NCBI GenBank assembly: GCA_028015205.1
Contig: CM051511.1
Location: 38,403,204-38,467,203, forward strand
DNA: 64,000 bases
Direction of reading: 5' to 3'
Source of the DNA: Mytilisepta virgata
Taxonomy: Eukaryota > Mollusca > Bivalvia > Mytilida > Mytilidae
Under the pieces are notes generated by a model that was given only the letters and a program-made list of their open reading frames with translations, did not search any database and was not told the DNA's origin. This document shows positions 33,691-44,807 of this stretch, one piece after another. A program made the position numbers and the translations under genes. The stretch's first letter is position 1. Each line of letters begins with the position of its first letter.

Positions 33691-35203
33691 CTTTACCTAT
33701 AACTATGTATCCACAATGGGATATGGAATCAACAGTGATAGCCTCTTCTTATATGCACATGGCTACTACCTTGACTACTGAGGTTAATTTAGAGACATAT
33801 CTAAGTAAACAAAAAATCTGAATAAAATCTGTCAGGAATTTGTTATCCTACCGCTATTGTATAAGATAATATTTTTGTTATTATTCGTAAAATATTAATG
33901 TGCTGATAAATGAAACTTTTACATGTATCTGAATTTAGGAATTTTCGTTAATATCGCTCTAGTTTGAATACTTTTGTATCACCGATATATCGAACGCTGT
34001 GTTGAATTTGACTTAAAGTACATGTTCTTCTGCTGTGACAGGACATCAACATTATTGCTAAAATTGATATAAAATATTGATTGCCATTGGTAGTGGAAAA
34101 TATGCAAAATCTGACTTAGATGTTTATGTTTCATTATATTAAACTGTTATTAAATCTGCTTTAAACTTGAGCTTAGAACTGATTAATCGTCGACTGCTTA
34201 TTTCAGACATGTATGTGGCATGCACAATAAGCTCTCAGCCAAGACATTGGTAAAATAACGCACGTTAAAATGCCAACTGTTCTTTTAGATCTTTCAGAAA
34301 CTATTAAATGTATTACAAAACACTTCTGCATATATCTCTAAGCATCAAAACTATTTCTACACTGTCTACTAATAATTATTCTGTCCGAAAAATGCCACAT
34401 TAAACTAAAACCTTGATAACGTAAAAACTGTCCGACTTTGTTTTCTCACTTATCATCAAGCTTAACTAGAATTAATGTGACAAAAGCGCTTATGTCCTTG
34501 GAGTTTTTCTTCTACTGCAAACCCCCGTTCATTTTCGATGTTGTCTTTGAATAATAATATCTATCAAATATCTTGAAATTCTAATGTTTGCATTGTGATC
34601 CGAAATTAATACAGAGAATTATGTGGTTAGCTTAATCACATGTATGTGATTTCTACTTAACTTTCTTGTCGCTGCTTACAATATATACATATGAAAGTAT
34701 ATACGTGAAGTAAAAGTTTAAGAATGAATCTTTATTTCGTTTCACAATTGTTAGGTACCATGTCATATATTAAGGAAAGAAATACTGTGAAACGTATACT
34801 CATCGGTGGTACCTTATCCATACGCAATGAATATGCGAAGTAGCGTTCGAAATAATAAGAAAACATTACAGCATCACACCAAGTAGAATGTATATTTAGT
34901 CCTCTGGCGTCGGACGCATTGTTTTAGAATTTAACCTAGTTGTAGGACGTCAGAACAAATTCAACTGGGAACTGGGAATTCTAATATTACGCCCTATATA
35001 TCGCCAAAAGATATATTACCCGATATGTGCACCTTTAATACATGCGTATAGAGGCTTTTATGTAAACTCCATATGTGACACTGTGAACTGTACCAAGAAA
35101 AATTATCTTTTTCCACACGAAATTGTTTATCATAACATAGAAATCATGCAGTACAACCAAAAACAGTTGTGTACAACAACAATTATGACAATGGTCTACA
35201 TAT
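33691..35203. other. Non-coding DNA, nothing recognised
   Basis: AT-rich. A 73-codon frame at 33600-33821 overlaps the R1 repeat and has no motif. Confidence 0.5.
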
Positions 35204-35339
35204 AGATTCTCCTTCAGGTACGAGTGAGTAATGGAATTTCTCCAACCGAGATAGCTTTTAGCGAGCGTGTTAAAATCTAAAATTTAATTATTGAAGGTGG
35301 AGAAATTCCATAACTCACGAGTAAATTGAAGGAGAATCT
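35204..35339. repeat. Hairpin element inside duplication, copy 1
   Basis: AGATTCTCCTTCA (35204) pairs with TGAAGGAGAATCT (ends 35339) and ATGGAATTTCTCCA pairs with TGGAGAAATTCCAT, forming long arms around a GCGAGCG-containing centre. Its copy at 37052-37200 shares the same flanking DNA, so it was copied by the duplication rather than inserted twice. Confidence 0.8.
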
Positions 35340-37018
35340 GTTCCTCCTATGATTTCCGACAAAAACTTCAAGAAAATGTCGTTGCTATGTAGTTTGTTTA
35401 CGTAGACGTCATTTCGGGACTTCTCTAGTTCATCGTTCTAATAACTGTAGAAAAAAGGGCGGTAATTCCCACGTAGAAATTTAATCACCGGGAAGTGGTT
35501 AAAGATATTATGTATGTTTATCCCACCGATTAAACACGTCAAGAATAGGAGAAATTGCAATAAACATTCATGTAGGCTGTTCAATCCTGATTTTTGAACG
35601 ACGTGAGGGCAAGTCTGTAAAAGATATTTTATCAATTTTTCTCGTGTAAAGGATACTTTACTGTTATTGCTACAATTTTACTGGATTGAAAAGTTCACAG
35701 CCATTTATGCAAATCCAACACACACTTCAAACAATCACAGGAAGTCAGTTGACAATTTATCTTTCTTATCCCATTGTGACTTTAGAAAACAAGTTTATGC
35801 GTTAGAGATGAGATGTGATCCAATCTGTTTGTTTGTCTTCTAAATGTCAAGGAGCCTAGTGGGTGTAAATCCCTTAACGTACATGTACATATCAAAGGGG
35901 TATGGAAAATGACTATTTGTCTAATACCATTCACGGCGAATACATGACCTTGTGCTATGCCGTCTGAAAAATCATTGACGCTTTGATTAGCAGTCTTTCA
36001 ATCCAAAGCATTATCTAAATGATTGAAAGGCAAACGATGTCTACAATGTTTTTCATTAACAGAGTTCTTGTCCCATGTGTTAAGTATGGTTTTGTTGTGG
36101 TGTGTGATAACACTTTAGTTACTCTGTTGTCAATATATTTCGATAAAACTAGTTGATCAACTTGTTCATTCTTTCTTTTTTTTAAAGGTGTGCTCTGGAT
36201 TAAATTAGATCATTGTGTATTGTTTCTTTCACTCTAAATAATATATACATGAAACGCGTTTTATTTTTATTGAAATAGAACGTTTGACATTACACATACT
36301 ACGTTCATTTTATTCATTTTTCGATGTACATCTTCATGTTCGTGATTTGTCTTAATTTTAAACCTTTAAAATCCTGCGAAAGTCCCGCATGGGTTAACCA
36401 GTTTAATTGTGTTTACATCTTACGTAATATTTGGTGCACATGTAGTAAGCATTTGTAAGCTCTAGGAAGTATATATTTATCAAAAACTCTGTATTTAATA
36501 GTTGTATTGTTATAAAAATATTGAGTTATAAATGAACCAAAGACCTTTTTTCGAACATCAAAAATAAAATCATTTTCGTCAAACAACAACTCCCCCTCTG
36601 TTACCATAAGCAAGTGTCTTTAAGGTGGAATGGTAAAAAACCCAAACAGTACAGATTGTATCGGAAAAATTTTTAAAAAAAATCACTTAGAACAATTTAA
36701 TGTTTCATTGACATAGGCAATCTTTACATTGTTTTCTTTCTTCATTCTGTCTCTTTGGCATTTTCAATATATTAGCCACCACCCTCGTACCACCCGTTAA
36801 ACTGAAATTATCAGCAGTGTCGATGAAACTTCATATTGTTAAGTGACTCATACAAGATTAGGAGACGAACGGTTTTGACGGTCCTAACTCTAGTCATCAT
36901 CTGTACTTGTTCCCATGAACAAATTTCAGCTGTTGACATGTTAGTGTGACGTCGCTTAAAAACCATGTCTATAATTGTCAAGTACATTAATTTCAAAGTG
37001 CTCCAGGTTGGTACCATC
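35204..37018 (+). repeat. Segmental duplication, copy 1 (hairpin block A + block B)
   Basis: Block A (35204-35545) matches 37052-37393; block B (about 35660-36930) matches 38763-41027. Block B landmarks are CACACTTCAAACAATCACAG, GTAAATCCCTTAA, TTCTTTCACTCTAAATAATA, GCGAAAGTCCC..ATGGGTTAACC and CATCATCTGTACTTGTTCC, all repeated in order in copy 2. Orientation is the same. No coding sequence is evident in either copy. Confidence 0.85.
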
Positions 37019-37051
37019 TCATTGCCTAAGGCTATAACCGTATATAAATAT

Positions 37052-37200
37052 AGATTCTCCTTCAGATACGAGTGAGTTATGGAATTTCTCCACCCGAGAT
37101 AGTTAAATTTTCGATTTTAAATACGCGAGCCTTTAGCGAGCGCTTTAAATTCTAAAATTTAACTAATTCCATAACTCACGAGTAAATTGAAGGAAAATCT
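37052..37200. repeat. Hairpin element inside duplication, copy 2
   Basis: Same arms as 35204-35339 with a slightly longer centre that keeps more of the inner pairing (ACGCGAGCC...GCGAGCGC, and TAAATTTTCGATTTTAAA-like arms). This copy appears closer to the ancestral palindrome. Confidence 0.8.
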
Positions 37201-37393
37201 GTTTCTCCTATGATTTTCGACAAAAACCCCAAGAAAATGTCGTTTGTTTATATAGACGTCATTTCGGGACTTCTCTAGTTTATCGTTCTAATAACTGTAG
37301 AAAAAAGGGCGGTTATTCCCACGAAGAAACTTAATCGCCGGGAAGTGGTTAAAAATATTATGTATTTTTATCCCACAGATTAAACACGTCAGG

Positions 37394-37940
37394 AATCTCA
37401 CACTATTGCAATCGAATTGATACTGATAACTTTAATCTAAAGAGTTCATAATAATTATATGGATCTGTAAAACAAAGACGTAATGATAATTATACTAATC
37501 TGTTAAAGGGGATGTTATCTTGGTGTTCCGAAACTACCAACACATGTTTTACTAAAATAAAGTGTACTACGCAGAGCAAGTGTATTTATTTATGGCGAAT
37601 GATCCCACCTAAAACATGTGCGACTCCCATCATCGTTTAAATACATCATCGTTTAAATATGTTATGAACTAACACTTGTACATGCTCACCCTGTTTCACA
37701 ACCATTTATTACATGGCTACCCTTTTTTGAGGAATAGTTTTCTTTTACGTGACGAAACTCGTCGGTTGCATAGGCTGGTTTCAGCAGAGAATAATACATG
37801 CAATATTATAAACACAGGGGAGACATAGCTACATACATGATACGACATTTATGGATGAAGCAATTCGTGAACAATTTTAGATATGTTCTATTTAAACCCA
37901 GAACATGGAGAAATATTAATCTTAAATCACAAGCAGTTAC
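37394..37940. other. Sequence present only in duplication copy 2
   Basis: Not seen between blocks A and B of copy 1. No coding or repeat feature recognised apart from a short duplication of CATCGTTTAAATA near 37632-37658. Confidence 0.45.
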
Positions 37941-38663
37941 CCTAGGTCCCCGAGGGTATTCGCCAACCCAGTCGTCAGACTTGTCTGACATTATTATTCA
38001 TTGATTTGTTACAGAAATTACCAGTATTTAGCAAAATTAAAAAATAATAGAAATACTAAGGGTCCATTCCTTGTATTGCACATGGTAGATCTCCTTAGCT
38101 GAAATTTGGCTTCCTGTTTCGGTATTTTTGGTTGAGTACTTCTTGTTTAATATAAGTTTGGTTTTTGGTCTTCCAAATGTTTCGGTTTTAATGCTGCTGA
38201 TGAGAGGTAACTCATTGAAATGCGTCGTATACAGCATAGTATAAATTTACTATATCTGGTGTTAGTATCTTTGGATTGTTATTTTGAAACTCCTGGGATG
38301 ATGACTCTGCTGGTGGATCCTAGGTCCCCAAGGGTATTCACCAACCCAGACGTCAGACTTGTCTGACATGATTATTCATTGATTTGTTACAGAAACTACC
38401 AGTACTTAGCAAAATTCAAAAATAATAGAAATACTAAGGGTTCATTCCTTGTATTGCACATGGTAGATCTCCTTAGCTGAAATTTGGCTTCCTGTTTCGG
38501 TATTTTTGGTTGAGTACTTCTTGTTTAATATAAGTTTGGTTTTTGGTCTTCCAAATGTTTCGGTTTTAATGCTGCTGATGAGAGGTAACTCCTTGAAATG
38601 CGTCGTATACAGCACAGTATAAATTTACTATATCTGGTGTTAGTATCTTTGGATTGTTATTTT
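37941..38663 (+). repeat. Recent 378-bp tandem duplication
   Basis: Unit 1 starts at 37941 and unit 2 at 38319 (CCTAGGTCCCC.AGGGTATTC), and they stay nearly identical for about 345 bp (TGACATTATTATTCATTG versus TGACATGATTATTCATTG and few other changes). Unit 1 then has about 33 bp (TGAAACTCCTGGGATGATGA onward) not present at the end of unit 2. A block within the unit (TTGGCTTCCTGTTTCGG, TTGAGTACTTCTTGTTT) recurs inverted at 49113-49165, so part of it is an interspersed repeat. Confidence 0.9.
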
Positions 38664-39228
38664 ATTATCGTATTTCTACAGTCGAGAACAATTTCCAAGT
38701 TAACTACAACAATAGGGCCTTTGACGCCGGACGAAAACAACCACATGCCAAAAAACCCAACAAATGCTATTATTGCCACAATTTTACTGGATCCTCAATT
38801 TCACAATCTTTTATGTAAATTCAAAACACACTTCAAACAATCACAGGATGACAATTTAGCTTTCTTTCTTATACCATTGCGACTTTAGAAAACAAGTTAA
38901 TGCGTTAGATATGACATGTAATCCAATCTGTTTTTTTTTTGTGTTCTAAATGTCAAAGAGTGTAAATCCCTTTAATAACATAGTGTCAAAGGTGTAAGGA
39001 AAATGACTATTTGTCTAATACCAATCACGGCGAATACATTGACCTTGTGCTATGCTGTCTGAAAAAATATTGACGCTGTAATTTACAGTCTTTTTTAATC
39101 CAAACCATCTTCTAACTGAAAGATAACCTAAATAAACCATGTCAGCAATGTTTTTCATTTACAAAGTTGCCACATAAGTCTTGTTCCATATGTTGAATAT
39201 GGTTGTGTCGTGGTGTATGATAATATAA

Positions 39229-40162
39229 TAGTCCAGCCAAACTAAGTTTTAACCTCAAACTAATTGCAACAGAAAATGTTTTAGTTCTAAACTATAGCAT
39301 TAAGTCCCGAATATACACAGAAAAAAGTCCCATAAAATCTAACTTGAGGAAAACTCAAAATCAGCATTTTTAATTTCCTATGGAAATTAATATTGGAAAG
39401 GGGAGATAACTCTGCAAAAATTAGTCTTATTTTGTCAGTTTTTGGTTGATTTTCTTAAAATTCATGTAAAGTATGATACTTTGATGGAGTTATAAGTTCG
39501 TATTTGACTATATTATATCATCTTCTGCTCATGAAATGTACAAAACCGAAGTGTTACGGGTATTTTTATTTTTTTGCACATTTTTCATTAAAGAAATTGC
39601 AAATTTGTGGCTTTGTGACAATTTTGAAAAAATAATGTGAAAATTTGGAATTGTTTATATCTGTAAATTATATTTGTTCAGCATCTACCTTGATTAAGGG
39701 AACTTTAAACCACAAAAAGAAGAATATATGCTTAATCATCTCATTAAATTTGAGATTATTTACCTTGACATGTTGAAAAATTTAATAAATGGTCAACTAA
39801 TGAATTACGAAATCTAGGTTGTAGCTTGATAAAAGATATTAAAACACCTTTAGAGTTGTTTGTTATACTCTAAAGACGGATAAAATATCAAGAATCAATA
39901 CATTCTGCTGAAAGCGGTAAAGTTTTAATTTTGTATCAATTTTTATTGATATTGCTGCCTTTTTTGCAGAGTTATCTCCCATTTTCAATGCAAATCTCCA
40001 TAGGAATTTTAAAATGGTGATTTTTTAATCTTCCTCAAGTTAGATTTTGTTGGACTTTTTTCTGTGTATATTTGGGGTATAATGCTAAAGATTAAACTTA
40101 AAAATTTTCTTTTGCAATTACTTTAAGGTTAGGGTCAAATTTATGCTAGATTGACTGGACTA
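39229..40162. mobile_element. Non-autonomous DNA element with long terminal inverted repeats and a paralogous empty site
   Basis: The ends TAGTCCAG (39229) and CTGGACTA (to 40162) open long imperfect inverted arms of about 130 bp: ACTAATTGCAACAGAAAA, ATAGCATTAAGTCCC and ATATACACAGAAAAAAGTCC on the left are matched in reverse order on the right. The element interrupts duplication block B'; the corresponding point in copy 1 (near 36103-36115, GTGTGTGATAACAC) is uninterrupted. TA on both sides fits a TA target duplication of Tc1/mariner-type elements. The interior has no open frame of note. So this is a 0.93-kb MITE-like element inserted after the segmental duplication. Confidence 0.8.
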
Positions 40163-40969
40163 TAACACATGCCACGTTCGTTACTCTGTTGTCAACATAT
40201 TCCGATATAACTGCTTGATCAACTTTTTCATTCTTTCTTTTTTGAAAAGTTGTGCTCTGAATCTTCTTGTATATTTAACGAATAAATTAGATTATTGTGT
40301 ATTGTTTCTTTCACTCTAAATAATATATACATGAAACACGTTTATTTTTATTGAAATTACACACATCACGTTCATTTTTTTCAATAAGAAAACAAGCAGA
40401 CATCCGACATATTTTTCGATGTACATCTTCTCGTTCATGTTCGGTCTTAATTTTAAACCTTTAAAATCCTGCGAAAGTCCCATATGGGTTAACCAGTTTA
40501 ATCGTGTATACATCTTACGTAATAGGTGGTGTCCAAAATTATAACTGAACACATGCTGTAAGCATATTTAAGTTGTGGGAGGTATCTATTTATCAAAACT
40601 CTGTTTTAATAGCTAGATTGTCATATATAATTTAGTTCTATATGAACCAAAGACCTTTTTCGAACATCAAATATAAAATCATTTTCTCCCTACAACAAAA
40701 CAGTAGACGAAGACTCCCATGCTGTTACCATAGTCAAGTGTCTGGCAGGTCAAAGGGTAAATAAACCAAAACAGTGCCGATTATATCGGGAGAAAATCAT
40801 AAATGAACAATTAATTTAACGTTTCATTGGTATAAGCAATTTTTACATTGTTTTCTTATTTCATTCTAGATCTTGGGCATTTTCAGTATATAAGCCCGCC
40901 CCGCATTTTCCAACCGGTTAAACTGACGATGAGACTTTATATCGTTAAGCGGCCAATTGAAAATTGCGA

Positions 40970-41055
40970 GCGGATTTGACGGTCTTAACTATAATCATCA
41001 TCTGTACTTGTTCCAAGGAACAAATCTCGTCTATATTTAGGACCGTCAAAACCGC
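40970..41055. repeat. Inverted repeat at the end of duplication block B'
   Basis: GCGGATTTGACGGTC (40970-40984) and GACCGTCAAAACCGC (41041-41055) pair at 14 of 15 positions around a 56-bp loop containing CATCATCTGTACTTGTTCC. The right arm is not obvious in copy 1, which has the left arm and loop only. Confidence 0.7.
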
Positions 41056-42739
41056 TTGTTTGAATTTAATTTGAAAGCAATTTGAAATTAAGGTACTTAA
41101 CAATAATAGACATGCTACAATGTATTTAAGCGACGTCACATCTCTCGTATGACGCAACATATCTATACGTCACATTTTGAAACCTAAGTTTTTGTGTATC
41201 CCACGATTATTCCCCGTTGGTCAATCTAGACGTCTGAATGTTTGTCCAAGTGAGTTTTTGTCAAAAGATTCTTTTATTATGCAGAATATTGGTGTAATTG
41301 GCATTACTTTGTTAACGCGTTACCATTGAATCTTCGGAAAGCATGGAGAAAATCGAATGGGAATTTCAACGTCCAATCAGCGACCGAGAAGAACAAAACA
41401 CACGTGGATTATTACCACCACGGGATACATTTAACATAGGATCATATGGGAAATACATACAAACATCTTCTTGTCAGAAACCGTTTGACAGACAGAAGTA
41501 ATATTATGCCTGAATGATGAGATAATGGTCCCTAACAAAATTGATGTTTTTGCTGCAAATCCAAAATTCTGTGTAGCAATCGCATCAAACCTCGATAATA
41601 GCATTTCTTGGGCCAAAGGTCTCAGGTTGATACGGTATGTGATACGGATTTATTAAAATTGCGAAGCAGTAAATCGGTTTACCATTGCCGCCGAAGGTAC
41701 CATCGCTTTGGCAGTCATAAGATTCGTAGAATCGCGTTGAAACTATTAGTTGATAAATTGTGCAATTGTAAACGTAAAGAGTGAAATTTAAACTCCGAAA
41801 TGTGAATTTTTATGACTCTGTTTACATCTGTTTTGTTAATTTGCTCACATTACAATGTGTTTCGAAGCCGCTTTGTAGTTCTAAAAGTTTTGCTCACAGT
41901 CGATTCGGAAAGCGCATTATCAGCCACAAATAAACCTTATTTACAAGACAAACCTAAAACAGCCAGACTCCTTTGTATAAATCTCTGTAAAGAATATGTC
42001 CTAGGTATTTTGTGTCAATAGTTCATCCACTATTTACAGTGTTCTGTCAAAATAAGCAATCAGTAGTATCACGAGTAACACACTTTTGTTTGTCTTATTT
42101 TGTCTTGATCATCTTTCATCACCATATTGTCAAGTAAAATCAAGATAACAAGATCAAATCAAGACATGCTGGCTTGCGGTCAATCAAGGCAAGTTTAGAT
42201 CAGTCAAGAATAGAGAGTTTAACCACTTCATTTTAACTTAAGTATTACTAACCGGTCTTAACCAGATTTGATTGACACAAGGTAATATATCTTGTCTTCT
42301 TGATATCTTATTTTTGTCTGAAATTTCAGAAATTAAAAAGAAAAAACAAAACAAGAGAGTCAAAATTAAATAACCAAGAAATAGGTGTTAAAGATCGAAA
42401 GTGTATTGTTTGATTCTTTATAAGCATGTTTAATTGAAATGATACGGAAAGATTTTTGGGAGATGGCAAAATAGTAAATAAGATTAGAGTTACATGTACA
42501 TGTTGTTGTTTTAGTTGTTCCTAGATATATAGTGTGGTGAGACATCATAAAATAACGTTCTACAACTATGCACATTCATACGAAATACGAAATGTATGTT
42601 TGTTTGAATACATGGCTTTTTGGACACCTTACAATAATTTTTATTCTATGTTTTTGTTCAAATGATGACGATTGAAAAAAATATGATGAAAAATCAGCAA
42701 TTTTTAGTTGATAAGGTTAAACATAATATGGTTAGTTTA
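41056..42739. other. Non-coding DNA with an inverted partner near 48 kb
   Basis: About 42066-42215 (CACGAGTAAC, then AAGATAACAAGATCAAATCA, then CAATCAAGGCAAG) matches the reverse complement of about 47950-48110. Otherwise no feature. Short frames at 41431 and 41812 carry no motif. Confidence 0.4.
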
Positions 42740-42872
42740 TACGTTTGGATTATAAAATTTCGGTCTGTTAAGGTTAATTAATACGTTTGGATGATAACGT
42801 TTCGGTCTGTTAAGGTCAAGTTATACGTTTGGATGATAACATTTCGGTCTGTAAAGGTTAATTTATACGTTT
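42740..42872 (+). repeat. 42-bp minisatellite, three-plus units
   Basis: TACGTTTGGAT starts at 42740, 42782, 42824 and a partial fourth unit at 42866: exact 42-bp spacing. Units contain GATAAC(A/G)TTTCGGTCTGT and AAGGTTAA. A single related unit lies at 45358-45402 on the other side of the intact Tc1-like element. The repeat makes the local frame look peptide-repetitive without being coding. Confidence 0.9.
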
Positions 42873-43263
42873 GTGTCACCGGATGTTTGATTGCTTATAC
42901 TAAATTGTTATTAATTGATTATATTAAATATTTGCGTATTCATTTGTTTTCATATTCATCATTCATTACATGTATGTCCATGTACCATGTGATCCATTTT
43001 CATCATATTCATTATGACGCAAGACTGATGACGTTTTCTACTTGTACGTCACCAATGCATGTTAATGATGTATCCAATAATACATCTAAATAATATCACA
43101 TTATACGCATGTTTTGCACGCACAATTTTAACCGCGAAATTTTACTAGGTATAAATACAAAATATCCTTATATTATTCATTAACTGCTTTAACATGTCCA
43201 GGAGTAACTTGTGGATTTTGTGAATTTCCCTATTCTTTGTTGCAGGTAGGCAATGTTTTAATA
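42873..43263. other. Non-coding flank of the Tc1-like element
   Basis: No feature recognised. The last two bases before the element are TA (43262-43263). Confidence 0.5.
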
Positions 43264-43288
43264 TACTGAACCGCAAAAGAAACGTCGC
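43264..43288 (+). repeat. Left terminal inverted repeat of the Tc1-like element
   Basis: This 25-bp repeat begins TACTGAACCGCAAAAG; 24 of 25 positions match the complement of 44781-44805. TA precedes it. Confidence 0.93.
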
Positions 43289-43520
43289 TTTTTAAAAATG
43301 TTAGCAAAATTCAAAATAAATATTAATTAATGATTTTTATATAATCAGTATTACGATTACATCACCAGGTAAGATTAAATTACCTGTGAATTAAATTTTC
43401 GGTTGAATAATTTTCAGTTGATATCGTAGAGCGACCGTACCTAAAACCGCTCGTGGGACACACTTGGCGGTAATTTTTCTTAAATCTTAAATGTTCGTGA
43501 AATTCATGCTCCTTTATGGG

Positions 43521-43528
43521 TATAAAAG
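43521..43528 (+). promoter_or_regulatory. TATA box of the transposase gene
   Basis: TATAAAAG lies 48 bp upstream of the proposed start codon (43576). Transcription would begin about 43550-43558, where TCAGT (43556-43560) resembles an initiator. This places the earlier in-frame ATG (43516) upstream of the transcript and decides the start. Confidence 0.65.
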
Positions 43529-43575
43529 GCCGGAGAAAATTAAAGAGTGTTAGTATCAGTGTTGACACAGAAGCT

Positions 43576-44613
43576 ATGCCACGTCTGACTCCACAACAGA
43601 GAGAACAGGCCATTGGTCGATTGGATGCTGGGCAATCTGCCAGAGTTATTGCCAACGACTTCAACTGTGCTGTTCGAACAATTGAACGTCTACGGACACG
43701 GTACAATGCAACAAACAGCACAAATGACCGTCCACGGAGTGGTAGACCCCAAGTCACTACCCCTAGACAGAATAGAGGCATTGTTCGTCACCATTTGATG
43801 AATCGGTTCACCCCAGCTGCCGAAACTGCCAGAAACACTGTTGGAACACATGGACGACCCATAAGTGATGATACGGTTCGTCGGCGATTAGCTGCTAGAA
43901 ACATGAGATGTCGCCGTCCAGCAAGAGGACCTATTCTTACTCCTCGACACCGTCAAGCTCGTCTTCAGTGGGCCACTCAGCGACAGAATTGGCGAAATCG
44001 ACAATGGCGTAACAGCATCTTCTCTGACGAAAGCCGTTACTGCATTTCAACAGCCGATGGCAGAACCAGAGTGTGGAGAAGACGCGGGGAACGTTACGAA
44101 GACAGCTGCATTCTGGAAACAGACGCGTGGGGAGGACCTAGCATCATGGTATGGGGTGGAATCGGCCTTAACGTTAAACTTGGTCCAGTCATCTTTCCGA
44201 ACCTTGGCCCAGGCAGAGGAAATGGCGTAACAGCTGCCCGTTACATCGACCAAGTCTTGACACCCCATGTTCAGCCCCATTTCGCACGTCATCAAAACAA
44301 GACTTTCCAACAGGACAATGCACGTGCGCATACCGCAAGAGCCACAAGAGACTTCCTACAGCAGAATAACATTAATGTTATGGATTGGCTGGCTTTGAGT
44401 CCAGATTTAAACCCTATTGAACATTTATGGGACGAAGTTCAAAGACGGTTGAATAATGAGCAGCCAAGTCCGACAACTGCAGCTGAACTTTCACAAGCGT
44501 TTCAGAGAGTATGGGCACGTATTCCGATGGCGTTTATTAATCGGCTCATCAACTCCATGTACCGAAGATGTGCCGCAGTAATTGGTGCCGGTGGAGGACA
44601 TACACGTTATTAA
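43576..44613 (+). CDS. Tc1-like DD34E transposase, intact
   Basis: Cut-and-paste transposase acting in the nucleus on the element's own inverted repeats. The product is 345 residues from MPRLTPQQREQAIGRLDAGQ, the usual length for Tc1-like enzymes; an upstream in-frame ATG (43516) would add 20 residues but precedes the TATA box. Numbered from 43576, an N-terminal helix-turn-helix (about 7-45, with SARVIANDFNCAVRTIERLR) is followed by the SGRPQ linker (about 55-59) and a second helix-turn-helix (about 65-120). The catalytic triad is D151 (FSDESRY), D247 (QQDNARAHTA) and E282 (SPDLNPIEHLWDE), with 34 residues between the last two, hence DD34E. The glycine-rich WGGPSIMVWGGIG block lies between the first two Asp. 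No frameshift or stop. G+C is near 50%, unlike the flanks. The 402-base minus-strand frame opposite is a shadow. Confidence 0.93.
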   Translation: MPRLTPQQREQAIGRLDAGQSARVIANDFNCAVRTIERLRTRYNATNSTNDRPRSGRPQVTTPRQNRGIVRHHLMNRFTPAAETARNTVGTHGRPISDDTVRRRLAARNMRCRRPARGPILTPRHRQARLQWATQRQNWRNRQWRNSIFSDESRYCISTADGRTRVWRRRGERYEDSCILETDAWGGPSIMVWGGIGLNVKLGPVIFPNLGPGRGNGVTAARYIDQVLTPHVQPHFARHQNKTFQQDNARAHTARATRDFLQQNNINVMDWLALSPDLNPIEHLWDEVQRRLNNEQPSPTTAAELSQAFQRVWARIPMAFINRLINSMYRRCAAVIGAGGGHTRY

Positions 44614-44751
44614 CGGACGTGGGAGCACAGCATTGAAAACATGTGACGTTGCGACAGTTGTGACGTTTTTGTGAACATTGTAACCAAAAGACTGTAAATC
44701 ATTCATTAAATTTTGTAAAAATTAATTTAAAATATATAAATGTCACTTTGA

Positions 44752-44757
44752 AATAAA
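44752..44757 (+). terminator. Polyadenylation signal of the transposase gene
   Basis: AATAAA lies 139 bp after the stop codon and about 24 bp before the right inverted repeat, so the transcript could end inside the element. Confidence 0.5.
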
Positions 44758-44780
44758 TGTATGTGAACATGTCATTTTGT

Positions 44781-44805
44781 GCGACGTTTCTTTTGCGGTT
44801 CAGTG
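44781..44805 (-). repeat. Right terminal inverted repeat of the Tc1-like element
   Basis: This 25-bp repeat ends CTTTTGCGGTTCAGTG and is followed by TA (44806-44807). Confidence 0.93.
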
Positions 44806-44807
44806 TA

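Larger units (their letters stand above)
37052..41027 (+). repeat. Segmental duplication, copy 2, expanded by insertions
   Basis: Block A' (37052-37393) and block B' (38763-41027) are collinear with copy 1 but separated by about 1.37 kb (37394-38762), which includes a 378-bp tandem duplication. Block B' is further interrupted by a TIR element at 39229-40162. The rest aligns with small indels. Confidence 0.8.
43264..44805 (+). mobile_element. Complete Tc1-like (DD34E) transposon
   Basis: The element is 1542 bp, bounded by TA at 43262-43263 and 44806-44807, with 25-bp terminal inverted repeats (43264-43288 and 44781-44805, core CTGAACCGCAAAAGAAACG) that differ only at the outermost base. It holds one intact transposase gene, a TATA box and a polyadenylation signal. 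No fragment of a second copy was noticed in this window. The intact frame, near-perfect ends and a G+C content well above the surrounding DNA suggest a young insertion, perhaps from a lineage that moves between species. That last point is inference. Confidence 0.93.

Noticed and set aside
42791..43093. 100-codon frame with a repeated ITFRSVKV peptide
   Set aside because: Product of the 42-bp minisatellite, whose unit is a multiple of three.
43380..43781. 133-codon minus-strand open frame
   Set aside because: Shadow of the transposase gene on the plus strand and overlaps its 5' region; no motif.
44047..44331. 94-codon minus-strand open frame
   Set aside because: Lies entirely opposite the transposase coding sequence.
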